Shown one piece after another: positions 25,445 to 33,094 of a DNA stretch of 39,310 nt (positions are counted from its first letter, which is position 1; the number at the start of each line of letters is the position of its first letter). A program made the translations under genes and the position numbers. A model generated the notes under the pieces. The model saw only the letters and a program-made list of their open reading frames with translations. It was not told the origin of the DNA and did no database searches. Source of the DNA: Streptomyces sp. HmicA12 (GTDB taxonomy: Bacteria > Actinomycetota > Actinomycetes > Streptomycetales > Streptomycetaceae). The stretch covers positions 1 through 39,310 of the forward strand of contig NZ_KB891823.1 of the NCBI RefSeq assembly GCF_000373565.1, in the 5' to 3' direction.

Positions 25445-25468
25445 CGGCGGCGCGGGGACCGCGTCCGG

Positions 25469-26032
25469 CTACAGGTCGTCGTTCAGGCCCTCGGCGATGC
25501 GCTGCTCCCGCAGCTCCTTGATCGCGCGGCGCCGCGCGAGGCGGTGCTGGCGCCGGATCTGGGCCTCCTGGTTGCGACGGCGGTCCTTCTCCGTCTCCAG
25601 CTCCACCGGGGGGACCGGGCGCGGCTTGCCGTCCGCGTCGACCGCGGCGAAGACCAGGTAGGCGGAGCCGACGCGGGTCGGGGGCGTCGACTCGTTCCAG
25701 CGCTCGGCCAGGACGCGGACGCCGATCTCCATCGACGTACGGCCCGTCCAGTTGCACTGCGCGCGGACGTGCACGAGGTCGCCGACGCGGACCGGCTCCA
25801 TGAACACCATCTCGTCCATGGAGGCGGTGACCGCGGGGCCGCCCGAGTGGCGCCCGGCGACCGCGCCCGCGACATCGTCGACCAGCTTCATGATCACGCC
25901 GCCGTGCACGGTCCCGAGCAGGTTCGTCTCGGCCGCCGTCATGATGTGGCTCAGGGTCGTGCGGGACGCCGAGATCGGCTTGCCCTGGAGCGTGTCCCGG
26001 GCGTCCTCGGGCGGTATGGCGTGATCGGTCAT
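25469..26032 (-). CDS. Acyl-CoA thioesterase (hotdog fold)
   Basis: A 187-residue single-hotdog thioesterase of the YciA/BACH type. TNLLGTVHGGVIMKLVDDVAG carries the conserved Asn and Asp around the catalytic helix, and TASMDEMVFMEPVRVGDLV follows. It hydrolyses acyl-CoA to free acid and CoA in the cytoplasm. The last about 40 residues are a highly charged Arg/Glu/Gln helix that extends past the usual fold and could be a coiled coil. It is divergent from LCP 5 and convergent with LCP 4 and shows no pathway link to them. ATG at 26032. Confidence 0.9.
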   Translation of the reverse strand: MTDHAIPPEDARDTLQGKPISASRTTLSHIMTAAETNLLGTVHGGVIMKLVDDVAGAVAGRHSGGPAVTASMDEMVFMEPVRVGDLVHVRAQCNWTGRTSMEIGVRVLAERWNESTPPTRVGSAYLVFAAVDADGKPRPVPPVELETEKDRRRNQEAQIRRQHRLARRRAIKELREQRIAEGLNDDL

Positions 26033-26152
26033 GGTTCAACAGTATGGCCCGCGATCAGAAGCGGTCGCGTTTGTGTCAGCTCTGCAACAGCCCCGGTCCG
26101 ATTCCTCACACGCCCTTGTGGGGCACACAGCCGCTCACTGCACACTGTTCCA

Positions 26153-27436
26153 ATGAGCGATTGGCCCGACGGGCGGAGCGACAGGCAGCGCGGCGGCGGC
26201 CGCGGCGGTTACGGCCGTGGCAGCGCGAGCGCGCGCCCCGAGGGCGCCCGGGTGATGCCGCACGTGCAGCGGCCGGTGCCGCAGCAGCAGCCCTCGTACG
26301 ACGACGGGTACGACGACCTGCACCGCCAGGAGCCGTCGCGGCAGCAGGGGTACGACAGCGGCTACAACACCGGGCAGGTCTACGGCCAGCACGGCCGCGC
26401 CGGCGGCAACGGCGGCGGTGACGACTTCGGGCCGCCGAGCGGGCGCCCCGCGCGCACCCCGAACTGGCGCAAGCGCATCAAGTGGACGGCGATCACGCTG
26501 GTCACCGTGCTCGTGGTCACCAGTGTCGCCACGTACTTCTGGGCCGACTCCAAGCTGCACCGCGACGTCGACCTGTCCAAGGTGATCGACCGGCCCGAGG
26601 CGGGCGACGGCACGAACTACCTGATCGTCGGCACCGACAGCCGTGAGGGCATGTCCGCCGCGGAGAAGAAGGAGCTGCACACGGGCTCCGCCGAGGGCAA
26701 GCGCACGGACACGATGATGCTCCTGCACGTGGGGGACAACGGGGACACGCTCGTCTCCCTGCCCCGCGACTCGAACGTCACGATCCCGACCTTCAAGGGC
26801 GCCGAGTCCGGCAAGACCTACCAGGGCACCGGCCGCCAGGTGAAGCTGAACGCCGCGTACGCGGAGGACGGCCCCGAACTGCTGGTGCGCACCGTCGAGG
26901 CCAACACCGGCCTGCACATCGACCACTACGCGGAGATCGGCTTCGGCGGCTTCGCGAGCATCGTGGACGCGGTCGGCGGCGTCGAGATGAACCTGAAGCA
27001 GGGCTTCAAGGACAAGTGGTCCGGCGCCGACTTCAAGGCCGGCAAGCAGACCCTGGACGGCCAGCAGGCCCTCGCCTTCGTCCGCACCCGGCACGCCTTC
27101 GCCACGTCCGACCTGCAGCGCACCAAGAACCAGCAGGCGTTCCTGGCCGCGCTCGCCCACAAGGTGGCGTCCCCGACCACCGTCATGAACCCGTTCAAGC
27201 TCTACCCGACGCTGGGCGCGGGCCTGGACTCGCTCGTCGTCGACAAGGACATGAGCCTGTGGGACCTGGGCTCGATGTTCCTGGCGATGAAGTCGGTCTC
27301 CGGCGGTGACGGCAAGTCGATGAACATGCCGACGGCCGGCAGCGTCGGCGGCAACCTGCTCTGGGACAAGACGAAGGTGAAGCAGCTCGTCGAGCAGTTC
27401 AACAACGACGAGAAGGTGACGGTGACGAGCAGCTGA
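26153..27436 (+). CDS. LCP family glycopolymer transferase 5 (Tyr/Gln/Gly-rich N-terminus, no LytR_C)
   Basis: A 427-residue protein. The cytoplasmic N-terminus (1-105) is low-complexity, rich in Arg/Gly and then Tyr/Gln/Asp. A single span (about 110-130) and an LCP domain (about 150-370) follow; there is no LytR_C domain. Motifs are TNYLIVGTDSREG, RTDTMMLLHVGD, SLPRDSNVT, TGLHIDHYAEIGFGG and ALAFVRTRHAF. The ATG at 26153 has no Shine-Dalgarno; a CACACT at 26141-26146 could act as a -10, so a leaderless transcript is possible. A strong terminator follows. The predicted role is transfer of lipid-linked glycopolymer to peptidoglycan. Confidence 0.93.
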   Translation: MSDWPDGRSDRQRGGGRGGYGRGSASARPEGARVMPHVQRPVPQQQPSYDDGYDDLHRQEPSRQQGYDSGYNTGQVYGQHGRAGGNGGGDDFGPPSGRPARTPNWRKRIKWTAITLVTVLVVTSVATYFWADSKLHRDVDLSKVIDRPEAGDGTNYLIVGTDSREGMSAAEKKELHTGSAEGKRTDTMMLLHVGDNGDTLVSLPRDSNVTIPTFKGAESGKTYQGTGRQVKLNAAYAEDGPELLVRTVEANTGLHIDHYAEIGFGGFASIVDAVGGVEMNLKQGFKDKWSGADFKAGKQTLDGQQALAFVRTRHAFATSDLQRTKNQQAFLAALAHKVASPTTVMNPFKLYPTLGAGLDSLVVDKDMSLWDLGSMFLAMKSVSGGDGKSMNMPTAGSVGGNLLWDKTKVKQLVEQFNNDEKVTVTSS

Positions 27437-27465
27437 GCTCGGTCCCCTTCCTGATTCCGTAGGTC

Positions 27466-27500
27466 GATGGGCCCCGCCGGTTCGCCCGGCGGGGCCCGTC
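27466..27500 (+). terminator. Terminator after LCP 5
   Basis: GGGCCCCGCCGG (27469-27480) pairs with CCGGCGGGGCCC (27486-27497) around TTCGC. The stem can be extended by three more pairs, one of them a G-T wobble. It lies 30 bases past the LCP 5 stop and just before the MerR-type promoter. Confidence 0.82.
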
Positions 27501-27520
27501 GGCGTACGGGGAGAGCCGGG

Positions 27521-27551
27521 TTGACCCTCGACCTTGTGCAGGGCCCAGAGT
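27521..27551 (+). promoter_or_regulatory. MerR-type promoter with 19-bp spacer
   Basis: A TTGACC -35 (27521-27526) and a CAGAGT -10 (27546-27551) are separated by 19 bases, the over-long spacing typical of promoters activated by MerR-family proteins. The spacer holds an imperfect dyad (CTCGACCTT against AGGGCCCAG, 6 of 9 matched). Transcription would start near 27558, just before the MerR-DnaN gene, implying autoregulation. Confidence 0.6.
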
Positions 27552-27570
27552 CCCGGGTGTGGAGAACGAC

Positions 27571-28638
27571 ATGCGCAGCATCGGCGAGATGGCCCGCGAC
27601 AGCGGCCTGGGCGTGAGCGCCCTGCGGTTCTACGACCGTGCCGGTGTGCTGGTCCCGGCCTGGGTGGATCCGGTGAGCGGATACCGCTGGTACGAACCCG
27701 CGCAACTGGAGGAGGCCCGGCTGCTGGCCCGGCTGCGCCGGGCCGGGATGCCGCTCGCGGACATCCGGCTGGTCCTCGCCGGCTGGTCGGGCGCGGACGG
27801 CGATCTGGTCCGCAAGCTGCTCACGGCGCACCTGCGCCGCCTCGAACAGGGGCTGGCCGATGCCCGCGAAGAGTTCTCCGCGCTCCGGTCCCGACTCGAT
27901 CTCAGGGAGAACGGCATGACCTCGCTCCGCACCGCCACCGCCCACCTGTCCGTCGCCGCGCCCGAGCTGGCGGCCGCTCTGGACGCGGTCCGTTTCGCGG
28001 TGAGCACCGATCCGGAACTGCCGATGCTCGGCGGGATCCTGTGCGACGTCGAGGGCGAGGGCCTCCACGTCGTGAGCACCGACCGGTACCGCATGGCGAT
28101 CGCGCGGGCCGCCGTCACCGGGCACGACGGGGACCGGGTGCGGGCCATCGTGCCCACCCCGCTCGCCGACGCGATGCGGGCGCTCCTGGACGGCGAGGGA
28201 CCCGTGCGGCTCTCCCTCGACGGGGACCGCGTGACGCTGGAGGCCGGGGGCCGGCAGGTGGCCGGGCAGTGCCTCGACCACGACTTCCCCGACTACCGCC
28301 GCCTCCTCCCCCGGGCGGCGACGCGCCGCACCGTCGTCGAGGTGGCGGCCCTGCGCGAGGCCCTGGAGACCGGCCCCGTCCGTGCCGGGGAGGGCGGGGC
28401 GCCCGACCTCAGCGTGCTGCGTGTGGCGGACGGCGGCGCGGTGACCCTCTGCGCCGACGGCGACGCGGACCCGGACCGGGTCGCCGTCAACCGCGGGTTC
28501 CTGCTGGACGCGCTGGCCGCCGGGGCCCGGGACCGGCTGGTCCTGGAGCTCGGCGCCGCCACGGCGCCGCTCACGATCCGCCGGCCCGACGACGAGGGCA
28601 CCTTTTCGATGCTGATGCCGGTCCGGCTGGAGGACTGA
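27571..28638 (+). CDS. MerR-family regulator fused to DNA sliding-clamp (DnaN-like) domains
   Basis: A 355-residue protein. Residues 1-70 are a MerR winged helix (IGEMARDSGLGVSALRFYDRAGVL, then GYRWYEPAQLEEARLLARLRRAGMPL), followed by an antiparallel coiled-coil helix (about 80-115). The rest aligns with domains II and III of the DNA polymerase III beta clamp: LHVVSTDRYRMAIARA, the near-invariant DFPDYRRLLP, and the clamp C-terminus FSMLMPVRL. Clamp domain I is missing, replaced by the MerR module. ATG 27571 is chosen for its GGAGA site; a GTG at 27559 is the alternative and could be leaderless. Function is unknown; sensing a clamp ligand or peptide, or clamp-like oligomerisation, is speculation. 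Confidence 0.85.
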   Translation: MRSIGEMARDSGLGVSALRFYDRAGVLVPAWVDPVSGYRWYEPAQLEEARLLARLRRAGMPLADIRLVLAGWSGADGDLVRKLLTAHLRRLEQGLADAREEFSALRSRLDLRENGMTSLRTATAHLSVAAPELAAALDAVRFAVSTDPELPMLGGILCDVEGEGLHVVSTDRYRMAIARAAVTGHDGDRVRAIVPTPLADAMRALLDGEGPVRLSLDGDRVTLEAGGRQVAGQCLDHDFPDYRRLLPRAATRRTVVEVAALREALETGPVRAGEGGAPDLSVLRVADGGAVTLCADGDADPDRVAVNRGFLLDALAAGARDRLVLELGAATAPLTIRRPDDEGTFSMLMPVRLED

Positions 28639-28648
28639 GGGCCCGTAC

Positions 28649-28690
28649 ACGGCGCAAGGGCGCCCGGTTCTCCGGGCGCCCTTGCGTTGT
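28649..28690. terminator. Strong bidirectional terminator
   Basis: A perfect 15-bp stem, CGCAAGGGCGCCCGG (28653-28667) with its complement (28672-28686), closes a TTCT loop and extends by four more pairs including two wobbles. It sits between the convergent MerR-DnaN and acyl-CoA dehydrogenase genes. Confidence 0.9.
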
Positions 28691-28704
28691 CGGCCGGTGG
28701 ACGG

Positions 28705-29862
28705 CTACGGCAGGTTGCGCGCCATGACGATGCGCTGGACCTGGTTCGTGCCCTCGTAGATCTGCGTGATCTTGGCGTCGCGCATCATGCGCTCCACCGG
28801 GTAGTCACGGGTGTAGCCGTAGCCGCCGAGCAGCTGGACGGCGTCCGTGGTGACCTCCATCGCGACGTCCGAGGCGAAGCACTTGGCGGCCGCGCCCTGG
28901 AAGGTGAGGTCCTTGTCGCCGCGCTCGGACTTCGCCGCGGCCTGGTACGTCAGGGCGCGGGCGGCCTCGATCTTCATGGCCATGTCGGCGAGCATGAACT
29001 GGATGCCCTGGAAGTCGGCGATCGGCTTGCCGAACTGCTTGCGCTCCTGGACGTAGCCCTTGGCGTAGTCGAGGGCGCCCTGCGCGACACCGAGCGCCTG
29101 CGCGGCGATCGTGATGCGGGTGTGGTCGAGGGTCTTCATCGCCGTGGCGAAGCCGGTGCCCTCGGCGCCGATCATGCGGTCGGCGGGGATGCGAACGTTG
29201 TCGAGGTAGACCTCGCGGGTCGGCGAGCCCTTGATGCCGAGCTTCTTCTCCGGGGCGCCGAAGGAGACACCCTCGTCCGACTTCTCGACGACGAAGGCGG
29301 AGATGCCCTTCGAGCGCTTCTCGGGGTCGGTGACCGCCATGACCGTGTAGTACTCGGAGACGCCGGCGTTGGTGATCCAGCGCTTCACGCCGTTCAGCAC
29401 CCAGTCGTCGCCGTCGCGGACCGCACGGGTCTTCATGCCCGCCGCGTCCGAACCGGCGTCCGGCTCGCTCAGGCAGTACGAGAACATCGCGTCGCCCTTG
29501 GCCAGCGGGCCCAGGTACTTCTTCTTCAGCTCCTCCGAGCCGGAGAGGATGACGGGCAGGGAACCCAGCTTGTTCACCGCCGGGATCAGGGAGGAGGAGA
29601 CGCAGGCGCGGGCCACCTCCTCGATCACGATGACCGTGGCGAGCGCGTCGGCGCCGGCGCCGCCGTACTCCTCCGGTACGTGCACGGCCGCGAGGTCGGC
29701 CGCGACGAGCGCGTCGAGGGCCTCCTGCGGGAAGCGGGCCTCCTCGTCGACGGCGGCCGCGTACGGGGCGATCTTCGCCTCGGCCAGCGCGCGGATCGTG
29801 TCGCGGAGCATGTCGTGCTCCTCGGACGGGCGGTAGAGGTCGAAATCAGCCGATCCGGCCAC
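28705..29862 (-). CDS. Acyl-CoA dehydrogenase
   Basis: About 385 residues, the normal family length. Conserved features are MFSYCLSEPDAGSDAAGMKT (flavin and substrate binding), WITNAGVSEYY, ERKQFGKPIADFQGIQF, the LLGGYGYTRDYPVERMMRDAKI flavin region and the catalytic glutamate in QIYEGTNQVQRIV. It introduces the alpha-beta double bond into acyl-CoA with FAD, passing electrons to ETF. Chain-length preference cannot be read from sequence; short or branched-chain substrates are likely given the similarity. GTG 29862 is preferred because GGAG lies 10 bases upstream; GTG 29871 would leave only 1 base. A short TTAC/GTAA dyad lies just upstream. Confidence 0.93.
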   Translation of the reverse strand: MAGSADFDLYRPSEEHDMLRDTIRALAEAKIAPYAAAVDEEARFPQEALDALVAADLAAVHVPEEYGGAGADALATVIVIEEVARACVSSSLIPAVNKLGSLPVILSGSEELKKKYLGPLAKGDAMFSYCLSEPDAGSDAAGMKTRAVRDGDDWVLNGVKRWITNAGVSEYYTVMAVTDPEKRSKGISAFVVEKSDEGVSFGAPEKKLGIKGSPTREVYLDNVRIPADRMIGAEGTGFATAMKTLDHTRITIAAQALGVAQGALDYAKGYVQERKQFGKPIADFQGIQFMLADMAMKIEAARALTYQAAAKSERGDKDLTFQGAAAKCFASDVAMEVTTDAVQLLGGYGYTRDYPVERMMRDAKITQIYEGTNQVQRIVMARNLP

Positions 29863-29888
29863 GGGTCTCACGCTCCAAGCGATGCTAA

Positions 29889-29902
29889 TTACCGTTAAGT
29901 AA
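29889..29902 (-). promoter_or_regulatory. Short AT-rich dyad upstream of acyl-CoA dehydrogenase
   Basis: TTAC-N6-GTAA lies 27 bases upstream of the chosen start in an AT-rich patch that stands out from the surrounding GC-rich DNA. Its size and position fit a TetR-type operator controlling a fatty-acid gene, but the protein that binds is not known. Confidence 0.3.
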
Positions 29903-30037
29903 CCCGAATTTTAGGTGCCTGCCCACGAGGCGGATACGTGAGCTATACGACAGCGGGAATGTGCCCGGTGAGCACGTCAACCACGCGCGACTATGCTCGT
30001 GCATCGCACGAAAGTCCCCAGACCTCTGGAGCACCGT

Positions 30038-31363
30038 ATGGCCCCCAAGATCACCGTGATCGGCACCGGCTACCTCGGCGCCACGCACGCCGCGGCCATG
30101 GCCGAGCTCGGCTTCGAGGTGCTCGGCCTTGACGTGGTGCCCGAGAAGATCGAGATGCTCACACGGGGCGAGGTCCCCATGTACGAGCCCGGTCTGGAGG
30201 AGCTGCTGCGCAAGCACGTCGCCGGGATCGAGGGGGCCAGCGGGCGGCTGCGCTTCACGATGGACTTCGCCGAGGCCGGCGACTTCGGGGACGTGCACTT
30301 CGTGTGTGTGAACACGCCGCAGAAGCACGGCGAGTACGCGTGCGACATGAGCTACGTGGACGCCGCGTTCGCCTCCCTCGCACCGCACCTGAAGGCGGGC
30401 TCCCTGGTCGTCGGCAAGTCGACCGTGCCGGTCGGCTCGGCCGCGCGCCTCGCCGAGCTGCTGCCCGAGGGCGCGGAGCTGGCGTGGAACCCGGAGTTCC
30501 TGCGCGAGGGCCTCGCCGTGAACGACACCCTGCACCCGGACCGGATCGTGGTCGGTGTCGGCAGCGAGCGGGCCGAGAAGCTGCTGCGCGACGTGTACGC
30601 GACGCCGCTGTCGGAGGGCACGCCGTTCGTGGTGACCGACTTCCCGACCGCCGAGCTGGTGAAGACCGCGGCGAACTCGTTCCTGGCCACCAAGATCTCC
30701 TTCATCAACGCCATGGCCGAGGTGTGCGAGGCCGCGGGCGGCGACGTCGCGAAGCTCGCCGAGGCCATCGGCCACGACGAGCGGATCGGGCGCAAGTTCC
30801 TGCGCGCCGGGATCGGCTTCGGCGGCGGCTGCCTGCCCAAGGACATCCGGGCGTTCATGGCGCGCGCGGGCGAGCTCGGCGCCGACCAGGCGCTGACCTT
30901 CCTGCGCGAGATCGACTCCATCAACATGCGGCGGCGCGGCGCCATGGTCGAGATGGCCCGTGAGGCGCTCGGCGGCGGTGCCTTCCTCGGCAAGCGGGTG
31001 GCCGTGCTCGGCGCCACGTTCAAGCCGGACTCGGACGACGTACGGGACTCGCCCGCGCTGAACGTCGCCGGGCAGATCCACCTCCAGGGCGGCCAGGTCA
31101 CGGTCTACGACCCCAAGGGCATGGACAACGCCCGGCGGCTCTTCCCGACCCTCGGGTACGCGGAGACGGCGCTCGACGCGGTGCGCGGCGCGGATGTCGT
31201 GCTGCACCTGACCGAGTGGCGGGAGTTCCGCGAGCTGGACCCGGCGGAGCTCGCCGCGGTCGCCTCGGACCGGGTGATCCTGGACGGGCGCAACGCGCTG
31301 GACGCTTCGCTGTGGCGGGCGGCCGGGTGGACGTTCCGGGCGATGGGCCGGCCCTCGGCGTAG
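30038..31363 (+). CDS. UDP-glucose 6-dehydrogenase
   Basis: A 441-residue enzyme of the UDP-glucose/GDP-mannose dehydrogenase family. The NAD-binding loop is ITVIGTGYLGATHA (5-18). The catalytic nucleophile is C265 in GFGGGCLPKD, with conserved LVKTAANSFLATKISFIN before it and GATFKPDSDDVRDSPAL after. It oxidises UDP-glucose to UDP-glucuronate with two NAD, giving a precursor for acidic wall glycans, which suits the adjacent LCP and GT2 genes. The start is the ATG with GGAG 6 bases upstream; the frame is open for 15 codons further. Specificity for UDP-glucose over other NDP-sugars is by overall similarity. Confidence 0.92.
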   Translation: MAPKITVIGTGYLGATHAAAMAELGFEVLGLDVVPEKIEMLTRGEVPMYEPGLEELLRKHVAGIEGASGRLRFTMDFAEAGDFGDVHFVCVNTPQKHGEYACDMSYVDAAFASLAPHLKAGSLVVGKSTVPVGSAARLAELLPEGAELAWNPEFLREGLAVNDTLHPDRIVVGVGSERAEKLLRDVYATPLSEGTPFVVTDFPTAELVKTAANSFLATKISFINAMAEVCEAAGGDVAKLAEAIGHDERIGRKFLRAGIGFGGGCLPKDIRAFMARAGELGADQALTFLREIDSINMRRRGAMVEMAREALGGGAFLGKRVAVLGATFKPDSDDVRDSPALNVAGQIHLQGGQVTVYDPKGMDNARRLFPTLGYAETALDAVRGADVVLHLTEWREFRELDPAELAAVASDRVILDGRNALDASLWRAAGWTFRAMGRPSA

Positions 31364-31434
31364 CGCCTCCGAGGGCACCGGCGTTCCCTGCGAGTCTGTC
31401 TGCAGGTAGCCCTTGGAAGCCCCTTGGAGGAGTC

Positions 31435-31812
31435 ATGGCCGTCGCACGGTTGCGCGCCGTCGTCCTGGACTGTCCCGATCCGCGTGCGCTCGCGGAGTTC
31501 TACGCGGCGCTGCTCGGCGGCACGCCCACCCGGAACCCCGACGAGGACGACTGGATCGACCTGGAAGTGCCGGGCGGGCATCCGCTCGCCTTCCAGGAGG
31601 CCCCGGGGTACGTACCGCCGCCCTGGCCCTCGCCGCACGGGGCGCAGCAGTTCCACCTCGACGTGACCGTCGACGACCTGGACGCCGGGGAGAAGCAGGT
31701 GCTGACGCTCGGCGCCACGGTCCTCGACAACGAGGACCGGACCCGCGCCTGGCGTGTCTACGCGGACCCGGTGGGCCATCCCTTCTGCCTCTGCGTCGAC
31801 GAGGGCGTCTAG
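31435..31812 (+). CDS. VOC (glyoxalase/bleomycin-resistance fold) protein
   Basis: A 125-residue protein with two beta-alpha-beta-beta-beta modules: LRAVVLDCPDPRALAEFYAALLGG at the start and FHLDVTVDDLDAGEKQVLTLGA in the middle. VYADPVGHPFCLC forms the last strand. This is the small glyoxalase-like type common in streptomycetes, with no assigned substrate. Metal binding is uncertain. A GGAGGAG ribosome site lies directly before the ATG. It follows the UDP-glucose dehydrogenase gene after 71 bases on the same strand, and its stop overlaps that of the convergent M19 paralogue by 4 bases (31809-31812). Confidence 0.85.
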   Translation: MAVARLRAVVLDCPDPRALAEFYAALLGGTPTRNPDEDDWIDLEVPGGHPLAFQEAPGYVPPPWPSPHGAQQFHLDVTVDDLDAGEKQVLTLGATVLDNEDRTRAWRVYADPVGHPFCLCVDEGV

Positions 31813-32870
31813 GGCGTCGCCGTCGAAGGGCCCCTGCGGCGGCGCGCCGCCCGGGACGTGAACTCGGCGGCGCGCAGCACTCGTTGGACGTTGCCCCAGG
31901 TGAGCAGCGCGAGGTCCGGCTCGGGCCAGCCGCGGTCGAGGAGTTCCGCGATCAGCGCCGGGTAGCCCGAGGCGTCGCCCAGGCCCTCGGGGTGCGCGTC
32001 CCCGGTGTCGTACATCCCGGAGAGCCCGACCGAGGCGGGGCCCGCGACGCGGCGTACGTGGTCGAGGTGGTCGGCGACGTCGCGCAGCGCGGGGCCGGTC
32101 CTGGCCACCGAACAGGGCACCAGGCACAGGCCCTTGTTGGCGCCGAGGTCGGCGAGCAGGTCGTCGGGGACGTTGTCCGGGTGGCCGTTGAGGGCACGGG
32201 CGCCGGCGCGGGTGAGCAGCACGGGGGCCTTGGACACACCGAGGACGCGGGTGGCGGTCGCCGGGGTGGCGCCGGTGAGGTCGACGAGCATGCCGAGCCG
32301 GTTCATCTCCCGCACGACCTCTTCGCCGAACCGGGTCAGGCCCTCCTCGCACTCCGTCCAGCCGGTGCCGGACAGGGTGAGCGCGCGCAGGCCGAGGGCG
32401 TGCAGGGCGCGCAGCGTGCCGAGGGAGTCGCCGGTGGCGACGGCCGGGGCCGGGCCGACGACGACGGCGATGCGGCCGTGCGCGCGGGCGTCGGCGGTCT
32501 CGGACGCGGAGCGGGCCAGGCGCAGGCCGTCCGGGTAGCGGGCGACGACGTTGTTGACCAGGTCGATCTGTTCCAGGGTCGCGGTGACGGGACGGTCGGC
32601 GCCGGGGTCGAGGGCCCACAGCAGGGCGCCGGTGCCGCCCGCGCGCAGTCGCGGCAGGTCGGTCTCGACGGAGCTCTCGCCCAGTTCGAGGTCGTACCAG
32701 GGCAGGGTGCGCAGGGTTTCCGGCAGTCCGCAGTAGCCGTCGGCCACGGGGTGCCGGGCGAGCAGCGTGTGCGGGTCGGGAGCAGGGGCGGGTTCGGGTG
32801 TGGGTGGGAGTCCGAGCTCGCCCGCCTCTGCGGGGGCGGTGACTTCGACTTCGTCCTGTACGTCTGCCAT
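31809..32870 (-). CDS. Degenerate membrane-dipeptidase (M19) paralogue without metal ligands
   Basis: A 353-residue protein (ATG 32870, preceded by GGAG) clearly related to the intact M19 dipeptidase encoded 225 bases upstream. Shared blocks are LEQIDLVNNVVARYPDGLRLA, GEEVVREMNRLGMLVDL, HLDHVRRVAG and LGDASGYPALIAELLDRGW. All five zinc-site residues of the intact paralogue are changed: the His-x-Asp of VDGHNDLP is Tyr-x-Gly (ADGYCGLP), the bridging Glu region KGAEGG is VGPAPA, LSH is LTG, and FSHSS is LTRAG. The frame is undamaged and GC-biased, so it is an expressed pseudoenzyme rather than a decaying gene. An acidic Pro/Ala-rich extension of about 35 residues precedes the fold. Confidence 0.85.
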   Translation of the reverse strand: MADVQDEVEVTAPAEAGELGLPPTPEPAPAPDPHTLLARHPVADGYCGLPETLRTLPWYDLELGESSVETDLPRLRAGGTGALLWALDPGADRPVTATLEQIDLVNNVVARYPDGLRLARSASETADARAHGRIAVVVGPAPAVATGDSLGTLRALHALGLRALTLSGTGWTECEEGLTRFGEEVVREMNRLGMLVDLTGATPATATRVLGVSKAPVLLTRAGARALNGHPDNVPDDLLADLGANKGLCLVPCSVARTGPALRDVADHLDHVRRVAGPASVGLSGMYDTGDAHPEGLGDASGYPALIAELLDRGWPEPDLALLTWGNVQRVLRAAEFTSRAARRRRGPSTATP

Positions 32871-32952
32871 GGCAGGGCTCCGGAGACCGGTGGGGCGGCG
32901 TTCGGACCACCGTGACATGTACAGCAGCGCGGGGCTTGGTGGGCTGGGCCGA

Positions 32953-32976
32953 ACGGGGCACGCTGAAGTGCCCCGT
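32953..32976 (-). terminator. Hairpin between the two M19 genes
   Basis: ACGGGGCAC and GTGCCCCGT make a perfect 9-bp stem around GCTGAA. It is downstream of the intact dipeptidase gene on the reverse strand and upstream of the degenerate one, so the two paralogues are probably transcribed separately. Confidence 0.65.
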
Positions 32977-32977
32977 C

Positions 32978-33010
32978 AGGGGCGCGGGGAACTGCGCGAC
33001 CGGCCCCCAC
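32978..33010 (+). repeat. Second copy of the AGGGGCGCGGGGAAC intergenic repeat
   Basis: AGGGGCGCGGGGAAC followed by TGCGCGACC and a C-rich stretch directly follows the hairpin. It matches the copy at 13803-13822 over the 15-base core and the N-GCGC extension. I recognise it as a widely scattered streptomycete intergenic sequence. Confidence 0.6.
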
Positions 33011-33094
33011 CGGGCGATCACCCGCGAACGGCGCTGTAGTGACCGCCCGAGGCTGCGGCGCCGGCCCGAGGCGGCGGGCGCAGACCGAGACGGT

